This document shows, one piece after another, positions 19,304 to 27,310 of a DNA stretch of 56,141 bases; positions within the stretch are counted from its first letter, which is position 1; each line of letters opens with the position of its first letter. Position numbers and translations under genes: made by a program. The notes under the pieces are model-generated. The model saw nothing but the letters and a program-made list of their open reading frames with translations. It was not told where the DNA came from and did no database searches. Source of the DNA: Mycolicibacterium peregrinum. GTDB taxonomy: Bacteria; Actinomycetota; Actinomycetes; Mycobacteriales; Mycobacteriaceae. The DNA lies in the NCBI RefSeq assembly GCF_001665625.1, contig NZ_LZSY01000023.1, positions 1 to 56,141 of the forward strand. The letters are read 5' to 3'.

Positions 19304-20341
19304 ATGCACGGGTCCAGCGGCGTCGCTCATCTCGCCGATCGTCATCCCACCGTCACTCCGGAGCGGTTGGTCGCACAGTTGATTCCGCCGCCGACGTTCG
19401 CCGACGTCAGCTACGACAGCTACCGGCCGGACCCGGCCGAACCGTCCCAGGCCGCCGCGGTCGAATCCTGCCGCAGATTCTGCGAGCAGGCTGCGATTCG
19501 GCGGGCGGGCAAGAAGAAGCTGTTCGGCAAGCGGGAGGTGCTGCCCGGGGTCGGTCTGTACCTGGACGGCGGGTTCGGCGTCGGCAAGACCCACCTGTTG
19601 GCCTCGACGTATTACACGCTCTCACAGGGGGAGGCCCCCACGGCGTTCGCCACGTTCGGCGAGCTGACGCAGCTGGCCGGTGTGTTCGGCTACAACGAGT
19701 GCATCGACCTGCTCTCCGAGTATTCGGTGGTGTGCATCGACGAGTTCGAACTCGATGACCCGGGCAATACGACACTGATCTCGCGGTTGCTCTCGGCGTT
19801 GGTGGAGCGCGGCGTCTCGATCGCGGCTACCTCGAACACGCTGCCCGAGCAGTTGGGCGAGGGCCGGTTCGCCGCCCAGGACTTCCTGCGCGAGATCAAC
19901 ACGCTGGCCCAGATATTCACGACCGTCCGGATCGAGGGGCCCGACTACCGGCATCGTGATCTGCCGCCGGCGCCCGAGCCGTTGTCCGATGACGAGGTGG
20001 CGCAACGGGCCGAGGACGTCGTCGGGGCGACCCTCGACGACTTCGACGTGCTGTGTGCGCACCTGGCGACCATGCATCCGTCGCGCTATCACGCGCTGAT
20101 CGAGGATGTCACCGAGGTGTTCATCACCGGTGTGCACCCGATCGAGGACCAGAGCGTGGCACTGCGACTGGTCGCACTGACCGACCGGCTCTACGACGCG
20201 GGTATCCCGGTGCTGGCGTCGGGGACCAAGCTGGACACCATTTTCAGCCCCGAGATGGTCGCCGGAGGTTTCCGGAAGAAGTACCTGCGGGCCACCTCGC
20301 GCCTGCTGGCGTTGACGGCTGCCGCGCAGCGAACGCCCTAG
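19304..20341 (+). CDS. zapE: AFG1/ZapE-family ATPase
   Basis: A 345-residue ATPase of the AFG1-like family. Walker A GGFGVGKTH is at about residues 89-97 and Walker B VVCIDEFEL includes Asp146-Glu147. The later sensor segment AATSNTLPEQL is present. In E. coli ZapE acts in cell division, and yeast AFG1 in mitochondrial protein quality control; the mycobacterial role is not known. The TAG stop is in CTAG (20338-20341), which also gives the stop of the convergent GNAT gene. Confidence 0.85.
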   Translation: MHGSSGVAHLADRHPTVTPERLVAQLIPPPTFADVSYDSYRPDPAEPSQAAAVESCRRFCEQAAIRRAGKKKLFGKREVLPGVGLYLDGGFGVGKTHLLASTYYTLSQGEAPTAFATFGELTQLAGVFGYNECIDLLSEYSVVCIDEFELDDPGNTTLISRLLSALVERGVSIAATSNTLPEQLGEGRFAAQDFLREINTLAQIFTTVRIEGPDYRHRDLPPAPEPLSDDEVAQRAEDVVGATLDDFDVLCAHLATMHPSRYHALIEDVTEVFITGVHPIEDQSVALRLVALTDRLYDAGIPVLASGTKLDTIFSPEMVAGGFRKKYLRATSRLLALTAAAQRTP

Positions 20342-20856
20342 ACGGGCCGGACCATCACGTAGTCGTTCTCCACACCCGTCCCGAGCCGGAACGTCTTGGT
20401 GCCGCTGACGGTGAAACCGTTCTTGGCGTAGAAGCGCTGGGCGCGCTGGTTTTCCTGGTTGACCCCCAGCCACACGCAGCCGACTCCGGATTCGGTCGCG
20501 GTCCGCAGCGTCTCGGTCATCAGTGCCTGCGCGGCACCGCCGCCGTGGCGGTCGGGCAGCACATAGATCTTGGACAGTTCGAGCGCGGGACGATGCGTCA
20601 CTGCCCGCTGCACGTCGACGTCGTCGGGAACACCGTGAATCAGCATGGCGTAGCCCGTGATCGAGCCGTCACGCGCCACCAGAACGATCCGGTCCGGATC
20701 GGTGAGGTACTCGCCGAAGCGGGCCTCGGAGAGGTTCTCGGCGATGAAGGCGGCGACGTTGTCGGGAGTCACCGACGGGGGACAGGCCAGCGGAAAGGTG
20801 GCGGCCGCCACCGCGGCGAGTTCGGGAAGGTCCGCCGCCGTGGCACGGGCGATCAT
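20338..20856 (-). CDS. GNAT-family N-acetyltransferase
   Basis: A 172-residue acetyl-CoA-dependent acetyltransferase. The acetyl-CoA loop is seen in KIYVLPDRHGGGAAQALMTE and the C-terminal motif in WLGVNQENQRAQRFYAKNGF. The start ATG at 20856 overlaps the stop of the upstream exported-protein gene (TGATG), so the two form one operon (Rv2669/Rv2668-like by position). The substrate is unknown. Confidence 0.87.
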   Translation of the reverse strand: MIARATAADLPELAAVAAATFPLACPPSVTPDNVAAFIAENLSEARFGEYLTDPDRIVLVARDGSITGYAMLIHGVPDDVDVQRAVTHRPALELSKIYVLPDRHGGGAAQALMTETLRTATESGVGCVWLGVNQENQRAQRFYAKNGFTVSGTKTFRLGTGVENDYVMVRPV

Positions 20857-21398
20857 CAAGGCAGGGGCGCGCCTGGCTGCCACAGGTTCCACTGCGCCAG
20901 ATGCTTGCCCGTCTTGGTATCGGTCAACACCACGTTGGTGACCAGTGCGCGGTAGACGTCCCAGTAGACGTCGCCGTTGACGGTGGCTCCCGGGGGCGCG
21001 TTGCGCAGCGCTGCCTCGAGCCGGTTGGGCGCATCGGTGTGTTTGGGTACATAGGCGTCGGCGTAGGGGGTGACGCCGTTGAACGTGAACGCCAGCGCCA
21101 TCGCGTAGGGATTGGGTGCAGCGATGGTGGTCACGGTGACCGGGGCCCGCCACGGGCTGCCCTGGGCGCGCCAGCGCGGCGAGCCGTTCCAGCCCCAGCC
21201 GGGAGGTACGTCGCTGGCGAGCACGTCGTGCACGGTGACGTCGGCGACGATGCCGTTGTCGGTCTCCACCCGCAGTGTCTGGCCGACGTTGCCGATCGGG
21301 GCGCTTTCGGCCGAGGCCGTCGGCGGGGCCACCAGGGCGGCGACGGCGGCGACCACAGCCGTGAACAGGAGCGCAAACCAGCGAGGCATGCCAGGCAT
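20856..21398 (-). CDS. Exported protein of unknown function (Rv2668-like)
   Basis: A 180-residue protein with a clear Sec signal peptide: a hydrophobic stretch over residues 8-23 and a predicted cut after PTASA (about residue 30). The mature part has GNVGQTLRVETDNG and a beta-rich appearance similar to small secreted MPT63-like or DUF4352-type folds, but no catalytic residues are evident. It is the first gene of a two-gene operon with the GNAT gene. Confidence 0.75.
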   Translation of the reverse strand: MPGMPRWFALLFTAVVAAVAALVAPPTASAESAPIGNVGQTLRVETDNGIVADVTVHDVLASDVPPGWGWNGSPRWRAQGSPWRAPVTVTTIAAPNPYAMALAFTFNGVTPYADAYVPKHTDAPNRLEAALRNAPPGATVNGDVYWDVYRALVTNVVLTDTKTGKHLAQWNLWQPGAPLP

Positions 21399-21434
21399 GA
21401 TCGCACAAATTGAAACGTGTTACAGCCGGATGGG

Positions 21435-21860
21435 TCAGGACACCCAGGGGCCGACGCCGCCGACCTTGTCGATCCGGATGCGGGTGAGCCAACCGGGCGG
21501 CGCGTCCTTGGGGGGAAACGGAACATCGGGGGCGGCCAGGGTCTGCGCCAGCTCTTTGAGGAGCTCTGGTGCTCCGCCCTCGACGATGCGGGCCGTGCCG
21601 GTGATCGCCAGGTAGGGGCGCATCGCTTCGCCCACCCGCCCGGGATCGATGATCGTCAGGGCCACGCGAGGGTCGCGTCGGACATTGCGCACCTTCTTGT
21701 GCTCGGCCAGGTGCGCGGTCACCAGCTCGTCGCCGTCCGGCGTGGACTGCAGCGCCACCCAGACCAGGGTGACCTGTGGGCTCCCGTCCGGATTCAAGGT
21801 GACCAGCGTGGCATCGGCACCCGCGCCGATGAGTTCGCGTGCGGCGTCGTTGAGTAACAC
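21435..21860 (-). CDS. PPOX-class F420- or FMN-dependent oxidoreductase
   Basis: A 141-residue split-barrel protein of the pyridoxamine-5'-phosphate-oxidase-like class. Family features are LVTLNPDGSPQVTLVWV near the N-terminus, HKKVRNVRRDPRVALTI in the middle and YLAITGTARIVEGG. In mycobacteria many members use cofactor F420, but cofactor choice cannot be settled here. The start is GTG at 21860. It follows clpC2 on the same strand after 40 bases. Confidence 0.85.
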   Translation of the reverse strand: MLLNDAARELIGAGADATLVTLNPDGSPQVTLVWVALQSTPDGDELVTAHLAEHKKVRNVRRDPRVALTIIDPGRVGEAMRPYLAITGTARIVEGGAPELLKELAQTLAAPDVPFPPKDAPPGWLTRIRIDKVGGVGPWVS

Positions 21861-21900
21861 GTCAGGTTCTACGGTTGCGCGGGCGCTTTCATTCCCGGTT

Positions 21901-22647
21901 TCACTGTCCGGCGCTGTCCTGGCCTTTCGCGATGAACGGCGCCAGGGCCGCGGCGAGTTCGGTCTCGAACCGTTCGGGGTCGGCGCCGAGTCGGTGCAGG
22001 GGCCCGTCCTCGCCTTCGGCCTCGGCGAGGGCGAGCAGGATGTGTTCGGTCCCGATGTAGTTGTGGCCGAGCCGAAGTGCCTGGCGGAACGTGAGTTCCA
22101 GCGCCTTCTTGGCCGCGGCGCTGAACGGGATCAGTGCCGGGACCGTCCCGGCGGGCGGCGGCAGGGTGATGGTCGCGCGAGCCGTATCAGCGGTGATTCC
22201 TTGACTGACAAGGAGTTTGGCGGCCAGGCCGTCGGGTTCGGCGAACAGTGCCAGCAGCAGGTGATCGGGGGTGATCTCGGTGTTGCCGGCTTCGTGTGCG
22301 GTGTTCTGGGAGACCACGACGACGTTGCGGGCCCTTGGGGTGAACCGGCCGAATCCGGCGTTGGGGTCAAGGGCGGCCGGGTCGAAATCGGGGACTTTCG
22401 GCACGAAGCGTTTCTGGGCGGCCTGCTTGGTGACGCCCATGGCCTTGCCGATGTCGGTCCAGGACGCGCCCGAGCGCCGGGCCTGGTCGACGAAATGCCC
22501 GATGAGGTGGTCGGCGATCTCGCCGAGGGCATCGGCGGCGATCACGGCATCGATCAACTGCTCGAGTGGTTCGGTATGAGCCTTCTTGATCGCACCGATG
22601 AGGTCGTCGAGGCGGACGGGGTTGGAGATGGTGACGGGTTTGCTCAT
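21901..22647 (-). CDS. clpC2: ClpC2-like protein: N-terminal HTH plus Clp N-domain repeats, no ATPase
   Basis: A 248-residue protein. The N-terminal part has a helix-turn-helix-like stretch (GASWTDIGKAMGVTKQAAQKRF, about residues 60-81). The C-terminal part holds two Clp-N repeats (FTPRARNVVVVSQNTA, ITPDHLLLALF; later GHNYIGTEHILLALAEAEGE). No Walker motifs are present. As I recall, the M. tuberculosis orthologue (Rv2667) binds ligands of the ClpC1 N-domain such as cyclomarin, and autoregulation has been proposed. The upstream region here carries five GTTGA/TCAAC half-sites, which fits autorepression. Confidence 0.88.
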   Translation of the reverse strand: MSKPVTISNPVRLDDLIGAIKKAHTEPLEQLIDAVIAADALGEIADHLIGHFVDQARRSGASWTDIGKAMGVTKQAAQKRFVPKVPDFDPAALDPNAGFGRFTPRARNVVVVSQNTAHEAGNTEITPDHLLLALFAEPDGLAAKLLVSQGITADTARATITLPPPAGTVPALIPFSAAAKKALELTFRQALRLGHNYIGTEHILLALAEAEGEDGPLHRLGADPERFETELAAALAPFIAKGQDSAGQ

Positions 22648-22650
22648 GCG

Positions 22651-22698
22651 TCAACTGTAGGTTGACGATAGGTCATCGTCAACCATGAGTTGACGATG
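22651..22698. promoter_or_regulatory. Operator array upstream of clpC2 (GTTGA/TCAAC half-sites)
   Basis: Two identical-geometry palindromes TCAAC-N5-GTTGA lie at 22651-22665 and 22679-22693 (centres 28 bases apart). A nested palindrome GGTTGACGAT-N5-ATCGTCAACC spans 22660-22684, and another GTTGACGAT copy ends at 22698. The array begins three bases from the clpC2 start and lies 63 bases from the divergent kinase start. It is the obvious binding site for the HTH of ClpC2 itself. Confidence 0.8.
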
Positions 22699-22760
22699 AT
22701 TGGTGTGGGCGGTCCGGTGCTCGCGGCGCCGGTCCGCACGGATCGGGCAAGATAGCGCCG

Positions 22761-24155
22761 GTGAATCTCGAAGATCGCGTCCTGACGCTGCTGCGCCCCG
22801 TGCTGCGGCCGGTGATGCGCGTGTTGTCGTTGCGCACGATCGTCATCGTGGGTGCGCTGTCGGTGGTGGTCACCGTCATCACGCTCGGTACCTGGGTGTG
22901 GATCGGCGTGACCAACGACCAGTACAGCCAGCTGGATCGGAGACTCGATTCATTGAGCAGCCTCGGCGATGTCAGCACGCTGCTCACCGCCACGAAGCAG
23001 GGATCGGCGGACAAGGCCATGCCCGACGACGGCGGTCTCGTCCGCACCGCCCACATCGGTGGCGTCAGCGTCTCGGTGCCCAGCGACATCGTCCTGCCGC
23101 GGCTGGAAAACGGTTACACGAACACGACGATCGACGGGGTCGAGTACCGCGTGCGCACCTTCACGGCCGGCCCCGCGACCATCGCCCTCGGTGCGCCACT
23201 GGCCGAGACGCAGCGCCGGATCGACGAACTGCACCTGCGTGTCCTGCTGATCTGCGGTGGCGTCATCGGCAGCACCATCGTGGTGGGCTGGATGATCTCG
23301 TTGGTGATGATCACGCCGTTCCGGCTGCTGGCGCAGCAGGCCCGCGCCATCAACGCCCAGTCCAAGCCCGACGAGGTACAGGTCCGCGGTGTGCGTGAGG
23401 CCGTGCAGATCGCCGAGGCGGTCGAGGGCATGCTGGCGCGCATCGGCAACGAACAGGAGCGCACCAAGGCCGCGCTCGAATCGGCCCGTGATTTCGCCGC
23501 GGTCGCCTCCCATGAACTTCGGACTCCGCTCACCGCGATGCGCACCAACCTGGAAGTGCTGTCGACACTGGACATGACCGACGAGCAGCGCAAGGAGGTG
23601 ATCGGGGACGTCATGCGTACGCAGAGCCGCATCGAGGGCACCCTGACCGCCCTGGAGCGACTGGCGCAGGGGGAGCTGACCACGGTCGAGGACTTCGTGC
23701 CGATGGATGTCACCGAATTGCTCGACCGCGCGGCGCACGATGCGTTGCGCACGTATCCGGGCCTGCGGGCCACACTGATGCCGTCGCCGACGGTATTGAT
23801 GCTGGGCATGCCTGCGGGCCTGCGTCTGGTGATCGACAATGCCATCGCCAACGCCGTCAAGCACGGTGGCGCCACCGAAATCAGGCTGAGCGCCGTCAGT
23901 TCGGCCGACGACGTGCAGATCGTGGTCGACGACAACGGTTCCGGGGTGCCCGAGGTCGAGCGGGCCGAGGTGTTCGAGCGGTTCGCCCGCGGATCCACGG
24001 CGTCGCGGTCGGGATCCGGTCTGGGTCTGGCGCTGGTCGCCCAGCAAGCCGAATTGCACGGTGGCACAGCTGCTTTGACGGAGAGCCCGCTGGGGGGCGC
24101 GCGGTTGCTGTTGCAGCTGCCGTTGACCCGGCGGGTGGAGGATGCGCCCTTCTGA
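22761..24155 (+). CDS. Orphan PrrB-like sensor histidine kinase
   Basis: A 464-residue two-pass membrane sensor kinase. Membrane segments lie at about residues 27-50 and 161-187, separated by a ~110-residue extracytoplasmic sensor. A HAMP-like linker is followed by the phospho-acceptor region ASHELRTPLTAMRTNLEVL (His251) and ATP-binding boxes NAIANAVKHGG, DDNGSGV and GSGLGLALVAQ. The catalytic half is very close to mycobacterial PrrB, while the sensor differs. No response regulator gene is adjacent or anywhere in the window. The start is GTG at 22761, divergent from clpC2. Confidence 0.88.
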   Translation: MNLEDRVLTLLRPVLRPVMRVLSLRTIVIVGALSVVVTVITLGTWVWIGVTNDQYSQLDRRLDSLSSLGDVSTLLTATKQGSADKAMPDDGGLVRTAHIGGVSVSVPSDIVLPRLENGYTNTTIDGVEYRVRTFTAGPATIALGAPLAETQRRIDELHLRVLLICGGVIGSTIVVGWMISLVMITPFRLLAQQARAINAQSKPDEVQVRGVREAVQIAEAVEGMLARIGNEQERTKAALESARDFAAVASHELRTPLTAMRTNLEVLSTLDMTDEQRKEVIGDVMRTQSRIEGTLTALERLAQGELTTVEDFVPMDVTELLDRAAHDALRTYPGLRATLMPSPTVLMLGMPAGLRLVIDNAIANAVKHGGATEIRLSAVSSADDVQIVVDDNGSGVPEVERAEVFERFARGSTASRSGSGLGLALVAQQAELHGGTAALTESPLGGARLLLQLPLTRRVEDAPF

Positions 24156-24156
24156 A

Positions 24157-24891
24157 TCAGGGGTGCGCGGCAGCGACGTAATCGGCACCGCCGACATACA
24201 CGGTGTCACCTGAGGTAGCCGGTTCGAGAGCGGCGTCGACGATCGCCCCGGCGAACTCCTCGATGGTGGGCAGGGCGCCGTGAATCTGCCTGGCCGAAAC
24301 GGCATCAGGGTCGCGGCGGGCCAGCAACCGCACGATGATCGTGCCCTCGATCATGTCGCCGGACACCACGACGAACGACACTCCGGCTTCATCGAAACGG
24401 GACTGCATCGCGCGCAGCGCGTCCTCGCCGGCGCGCTTACTCGCGGCGATGGGCTGGTAATCGTCGGGAACCGGCTGCTGCCCGTGGAAGTGGGCCTGAT
24501 GGCTGGTGACGAACACGATGCGGCCGCCCGGGCTGAGCAGCGGCAGCGCCAGTTCGGCCAGGCGTACCTGGGCATCGCGGTTGATCCGCATCGCGTAGCC
24601 GGCGTCGGCGCCACGCTCCAGTCCGCCGGAAGCGTTGAGTACCAACATGTCCAGGCGGCCGAACGTGTCCCTGATGTGATTGATCAGGTCGGCGGTTGCG
24701 TCGGGATCGCAGACATCCGCGCCCGCAACGGACCCGTGGCCGCCTGCCGCCGTGATGGCATCCACAATCGCGTTGGCCCGCTTGATCTTCTCGCGGTAGT
24801 TGACGATCACGTGCACGCCGGCCGCGCCGAGTTGGTGGGCGACCTCGGCGCCGATCCCACGTGCTGCGCCGGTGACGAGCGCGACTTTCAT
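24157..24891 (-). CDS. Short-chain dehydrogenase/reductase with a displaced active-site tyrosine
   Basis: A 244-residue SDR. The cofactor loop TGAARGIG is at residues 7-14 and the LVLNASGG strand follows. The catalytic Ser is in VFVTSHQ. The usual YxxxK is not kept: the segment reads DDYQPIAASKRAGE, with Tyr seven residues before Lys and Ile at the expected Tyr position. It may use a shifted tyrosine or have altered chemistry. It is divergent from an HxlR regulator, with a perfect palindrome between them. Confidence 0.82.
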   Translation of the reverse strand: MKVALVTGAARGIGAEVAHQLGAAGVHVIVNYREKIKRANAIVDAITAAGGHGSVAGADVCDPDATADLINHIRDTFGRLDMLVLNASGGLERGADAGYAMRINRDAQVRLAELALPLLSPGGRIVFVTSHQAHFHGQQPVPDDYQPIAASKRAGEDALRAMQSRFDEAGVSFVVVSGDMIEGTIIVRLLARRDPDAVSARQIHGALPTIEEFAGAIVDAALEPATSGDTVYVGGADYVAAAHP

Positions 24892-24911
24892 GACAGGCCT
24901 CCGTGCTTCTG

Positions 24912-24939
24912 ATTTAGAACCAATATGATGGTTCTAAAT
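24912..24939. promoter_or_regulatory. Perfect palindromic operator between the SDR and HxlR genes
   Basis: ATTTAGAACC (24912-24921), an 8-base spacer AATATGAT, and GGTTCTAAAT (24930-24939) form a perfect 10-base-arm palindrome. The spacer holds TATGAT (24924-24929), a good -10 element located eight bases before the hxlR ATG. This predicts a leaderless hxlR mRNA repressed by occupation of the same site. The right arm overlaps the hxlR start codon. Confidence 0.85.
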
Positions 24940-25282
24940 GAGAAGCGCAAGTGGGCCCGAGTTTGTCCGTCGTGGTGAAGACCCGGCGAATGCGCCGATG
25001 CTGGCAGTCATGGAGCTGCTGGGTCAGCGCTGGGTGTTGAGGGTGATCTGGGAGCTCGAACCGGGGTCGTTGGGATTCCTCGAACTGCGCCGACACATGG
25101 GCAATTGCTCGTCGAGCATGTTGTCGGAGCGGCTGCAACAACTCTTGGCGGCCGGACTGGTCGTCAAGAACGAAACCGGGGCATGGGAACTGACGGTCGC
25201 CGGTGCCGGGTTGGGGGCGGCGCTGTCGGGATTGTGGGACTGGTCGGAATCCTGGAAGGCGGGGGAGGCTCAGCAGTCCTGA
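24938..25282 (+). CDS. HxlR-family transcriptional regulator
   Basis: A 114-residue winged-helix regulator. AVMELLGQRWVLRVIWELE is the typical first helix, followed by FLELRRHMGNCSSSMLSERLQQL and the wing GLVVKNETGAWELTVAG. HxlR proteins act as dimers and often sense reactive electrophiles through cysteine; Cys at NCSS lies in the recognition region. The ATG at 24938 lies in the operator arm, at leaderless distance from TATGAT. Its 3' end overlaps the convergent GntR gene by 13 bases. Confidence 0.88.
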   Translation: MRSASGPEFVRRGEDPANAPMLAVMELLGQRWVLRVIWELEPGSLGFLELRRHMGNCSSSMLSERLQQLLAAGLVVKNETGAWELTVAGAGLGAALSGLWDWSESWKAGEAQQS

Positions 25283-25932
25283 GCCGGGGACCTCTCCAGC
25301 AGTTCGTCGAGGAAGCCCGCGGCCTCCTGCCCGGCACGTTCCACATCGCCGGCTGCGATCGCGTCGACCAGATCGTCGTGCGGGAACATCCCGCCGGGAC
25401 CCGCGCTCGTCGTCGCGACGCTGGCGGTGATCGCCTCAAGGAGCCCGCGGTAGATCTCGACGAGTACCGGATTGTGCGACGCCCGCACCACGGCCAGGTG
25501 GAATTCGGTGTCGGAGTGGGTGAATTGCGCGTGGTCGGTGGTGTCCGTGTGTGCCAGGTGGGCGCGTAGTTCGACAAGGTCCTCTTCGGTGCGCGCGACG
25601 GCGGCCAGACGGGCCCCTTCAACCTCAAGGCAGCGCCGGACCTGCAGCACGTCGCGTAGCTCGGATCCGCACAGCCGGCGCAGGGCCGCGGATACCTCGC
25701 TGGTGGCGCGCACATAGGTGCCGTCGCCCTGCCGGACTTCGAAGATGCCGTTGTGCGCCAGGGCTCGGACCGCCTCGCGCACGGTGTTGCGTCCCACGCC
25801 GAGGGCTTCGACCAGTTCGGGCTCGGTGGGGATGCGGCTGTCGACCGGCCATTCGCCCGAGGTGACCAGGGTGCGAAGTTGCTCGATCACCTGGTCGACC
25901 AGGCCCGTGCGTCGCGTTGTGGCGAGCGGCAC
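25270..25932 (-). CDS. GntR/FadR-family transcriptional regulator
   Basis: A 220-residue regulator. An N-terminal winged helix (RIPTEPELVEALGVGRNTVREAVRAL, about residues 34-60, then GIFEVRQGDGTYV) is followed by an all-helical FCD effector domain. That domain carries the metal-ligand-like motif with Asp and His in FTHSDTEFHLAVVRASHNP. I chose GTG at 25932 because AAAGGA lies eight bases upstream; a TTG at 25953 is also open. It is divergent from the MFS transporter and is its likely regulator. Confidence 0.85.
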   Translation of the reverse strand: MPLATTRRTGLVDQVIEQLRTLVTSGEWPVDSRIPTEPELVEALGVGRNTVREAVRALAHNGIFEVRQGDGTYVRATSEVSAALRRLCGSELRDVLQVRRCLEVEGARLAAVARTEEDLVELRAHLAHTDTTDHAQFTHSDTEFHLAVVRASHNPVLVEIYRGLLEAITASVATTSAGPGGMFPHDDLVDAIAAGDVERAGQEAAGFLDELLERSPAQDC

Positions 25933-25980
25933 TCTGAAAGTCCTTTCATCCAATCATGGGATGTATGGCATCATAACCGG

Positions 25981-27234
25981 GTGAGTAGGTCTCTGCGCAA
26001 GGAAACGCTGAACGGTTACGAGCACGATCTGGAGCTCGAACTCGACGGCGCCGTAGAGGTCCGCCCAGCTCAGATGGCTGCGGGTGGCGCCCTGCTGATC
26101 GTGGCGGTGATCCTGACCGCGCTGAACCTGCGCCCGGCGATCACCAGCATCGGGCCGGTTCTCGGGGAGATGCGCGAGACCCTCGGCGCGTCCGCCGTGT
26201 GGGCCGGCGTGCTGACCACTCTGCCCGGGCTGTGCTTCGCTGCGGCGGGTCTGACCGCGCCGTGGCTGGCCCGCCGCATCGGCCTGGGCCGGGCGATCTC
26301 GGTCGCCCTGATGATTCTGAGCGTCGGTCTGGTGGCCCGGGTGCTGGACGGACCGTACGTGGTGATCGGCGGAACACTGGTCGCCACTGGGGGCATCGCG
26401 CTGGTCAACGTGCTCATCCCGGTCGTGATCAAGGGCTCGTTCCCTGCCCAGATCGGACTGATGACCGGCGTCTACACCGCGGCCCTGCAGGGCGGCGGGG
26501 CGCTGGGCTCTGCGGTCACCCCACCGCTGGAGCCCCTGCTCGGCGGGTGGCGGGGCGCGTTGGGTGCCTGGGCCCTGGTGGCCATTCTCGCGCTGCTGTT
26601 CTGGTTGGTGGGCGCGCGGGGAATCAGCACGGCCCGTACCGAAGCGGCCTCGTCGGGGACTGCCGGTCGCTCGCTGCTGCGCAGTCCGTTGGCCTGGACG
26701 ATCACGTTGTTCTTCGGCTGCCAGTCGTTCCTGGCCTACATCGTCATGGGCTGGCTGCCCGAGGTGTTCATCGACAGCGGGGTCAGCAAGACCGACGCCG
26801 GCCTGCTGCTCGGGTTGGTGTCCATCCTGGCCGTCCCGATCAGCCTGATCGTTCCGCCGCTGGCGGCCAAGCAGAAGAACCAGAGTGGCTGGATCGTGGG
26901 GCTCGGCGTGGTCGGCATGATCGGCATGATCGGCCTGCTCGTCGATCCCGGTGCGGCGCCGCTGCTGTGGAGCTTCTTCGTGGGCATCGGGATGAGCGTG
27001 TTCTCGTTGGCGCTCACGGTGATTGCTCTGCGTGCGCGTAACGCCGAGGACACCGCGCGACTCTCCGGCATGGCGCAGGGTTTCGGCTATCTTCTGGCCG
27101 GCGTGGGTCCGTTCTCGTTCGGGCTGCTTCATGACATGACCGCCGGCTGGACGGCGCCGTTTGCCATGGTGATGGTCATCTACCTGGTGCAGATGGTGGC
27201 GGGCGCGCTGGCCGGCCGGAACCGATATGTCTGA
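25981..27234 (+). CDS. MFS transporter of the CynX/NimT type
   Basis: A 417-residue transporter with about twelve membrane segments. The N-terminal motif LTALNLRPAITSIGPVL is characteristic of the cyanate/nitroimidazole (CynX/NimT) family. The start GTG at 25981 is 48 bases from the divergent GntR gene. The first ~35 residues are charged and cytoplasmic. The direction of transport and the substrate cannot be told; the family includes both importers and drug exporters. Confidence 0.87.
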   Translation: MSRSLRKETLNGYEHDLELELDGAVEVRPAQMAAGGALLIVAVILTALNLRPAITSIGPVLGEMRETLGASAVWAGVLTTLPGLCFAAAGLTAPWLARRIGLGRAISVALMILSVGLVARVLDGPYVVIGGTLVATGGIALVNVLIPVVIKGSFPAQIGLMTGVYTAALQGGGALGSAVTPPLEPLLGGWRGALGAWALVAILALLFWLVGARGISTARTEAASSGTAGRSLLRSPLAWTITLFFGCQSFLAYIVMGWLPEVFIDSGVSKTDAGLLLGLVSILAVPISLIVPPLAAKQKNQSGWIVGLGVVGMIGMIGLLVDPGAAPLLWSFFVGIGMSVFSLALTVIALRARNAEDTARLSGMAQGFGYLLAGVGPFSFGLLHDMTAGWTAPFAMVMVIYLVQMVAGALAGRNRYV

Positions 27235-27310
27235 GTCACAAGCCTGGCTTGTGGCGCCACAAGATCGTGGCACCTACCGCTGATCGGTCGCACCCACCAG
27301 CATTGGTGAG

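Noticed and set aside
25951..25980. GntR operator between the gntR and MFS genes
   Set aside because: The inverted similarity (ATCATGGGA / TGGCATCAT) is only 6 of 9 bases and cannot be separated from chance.
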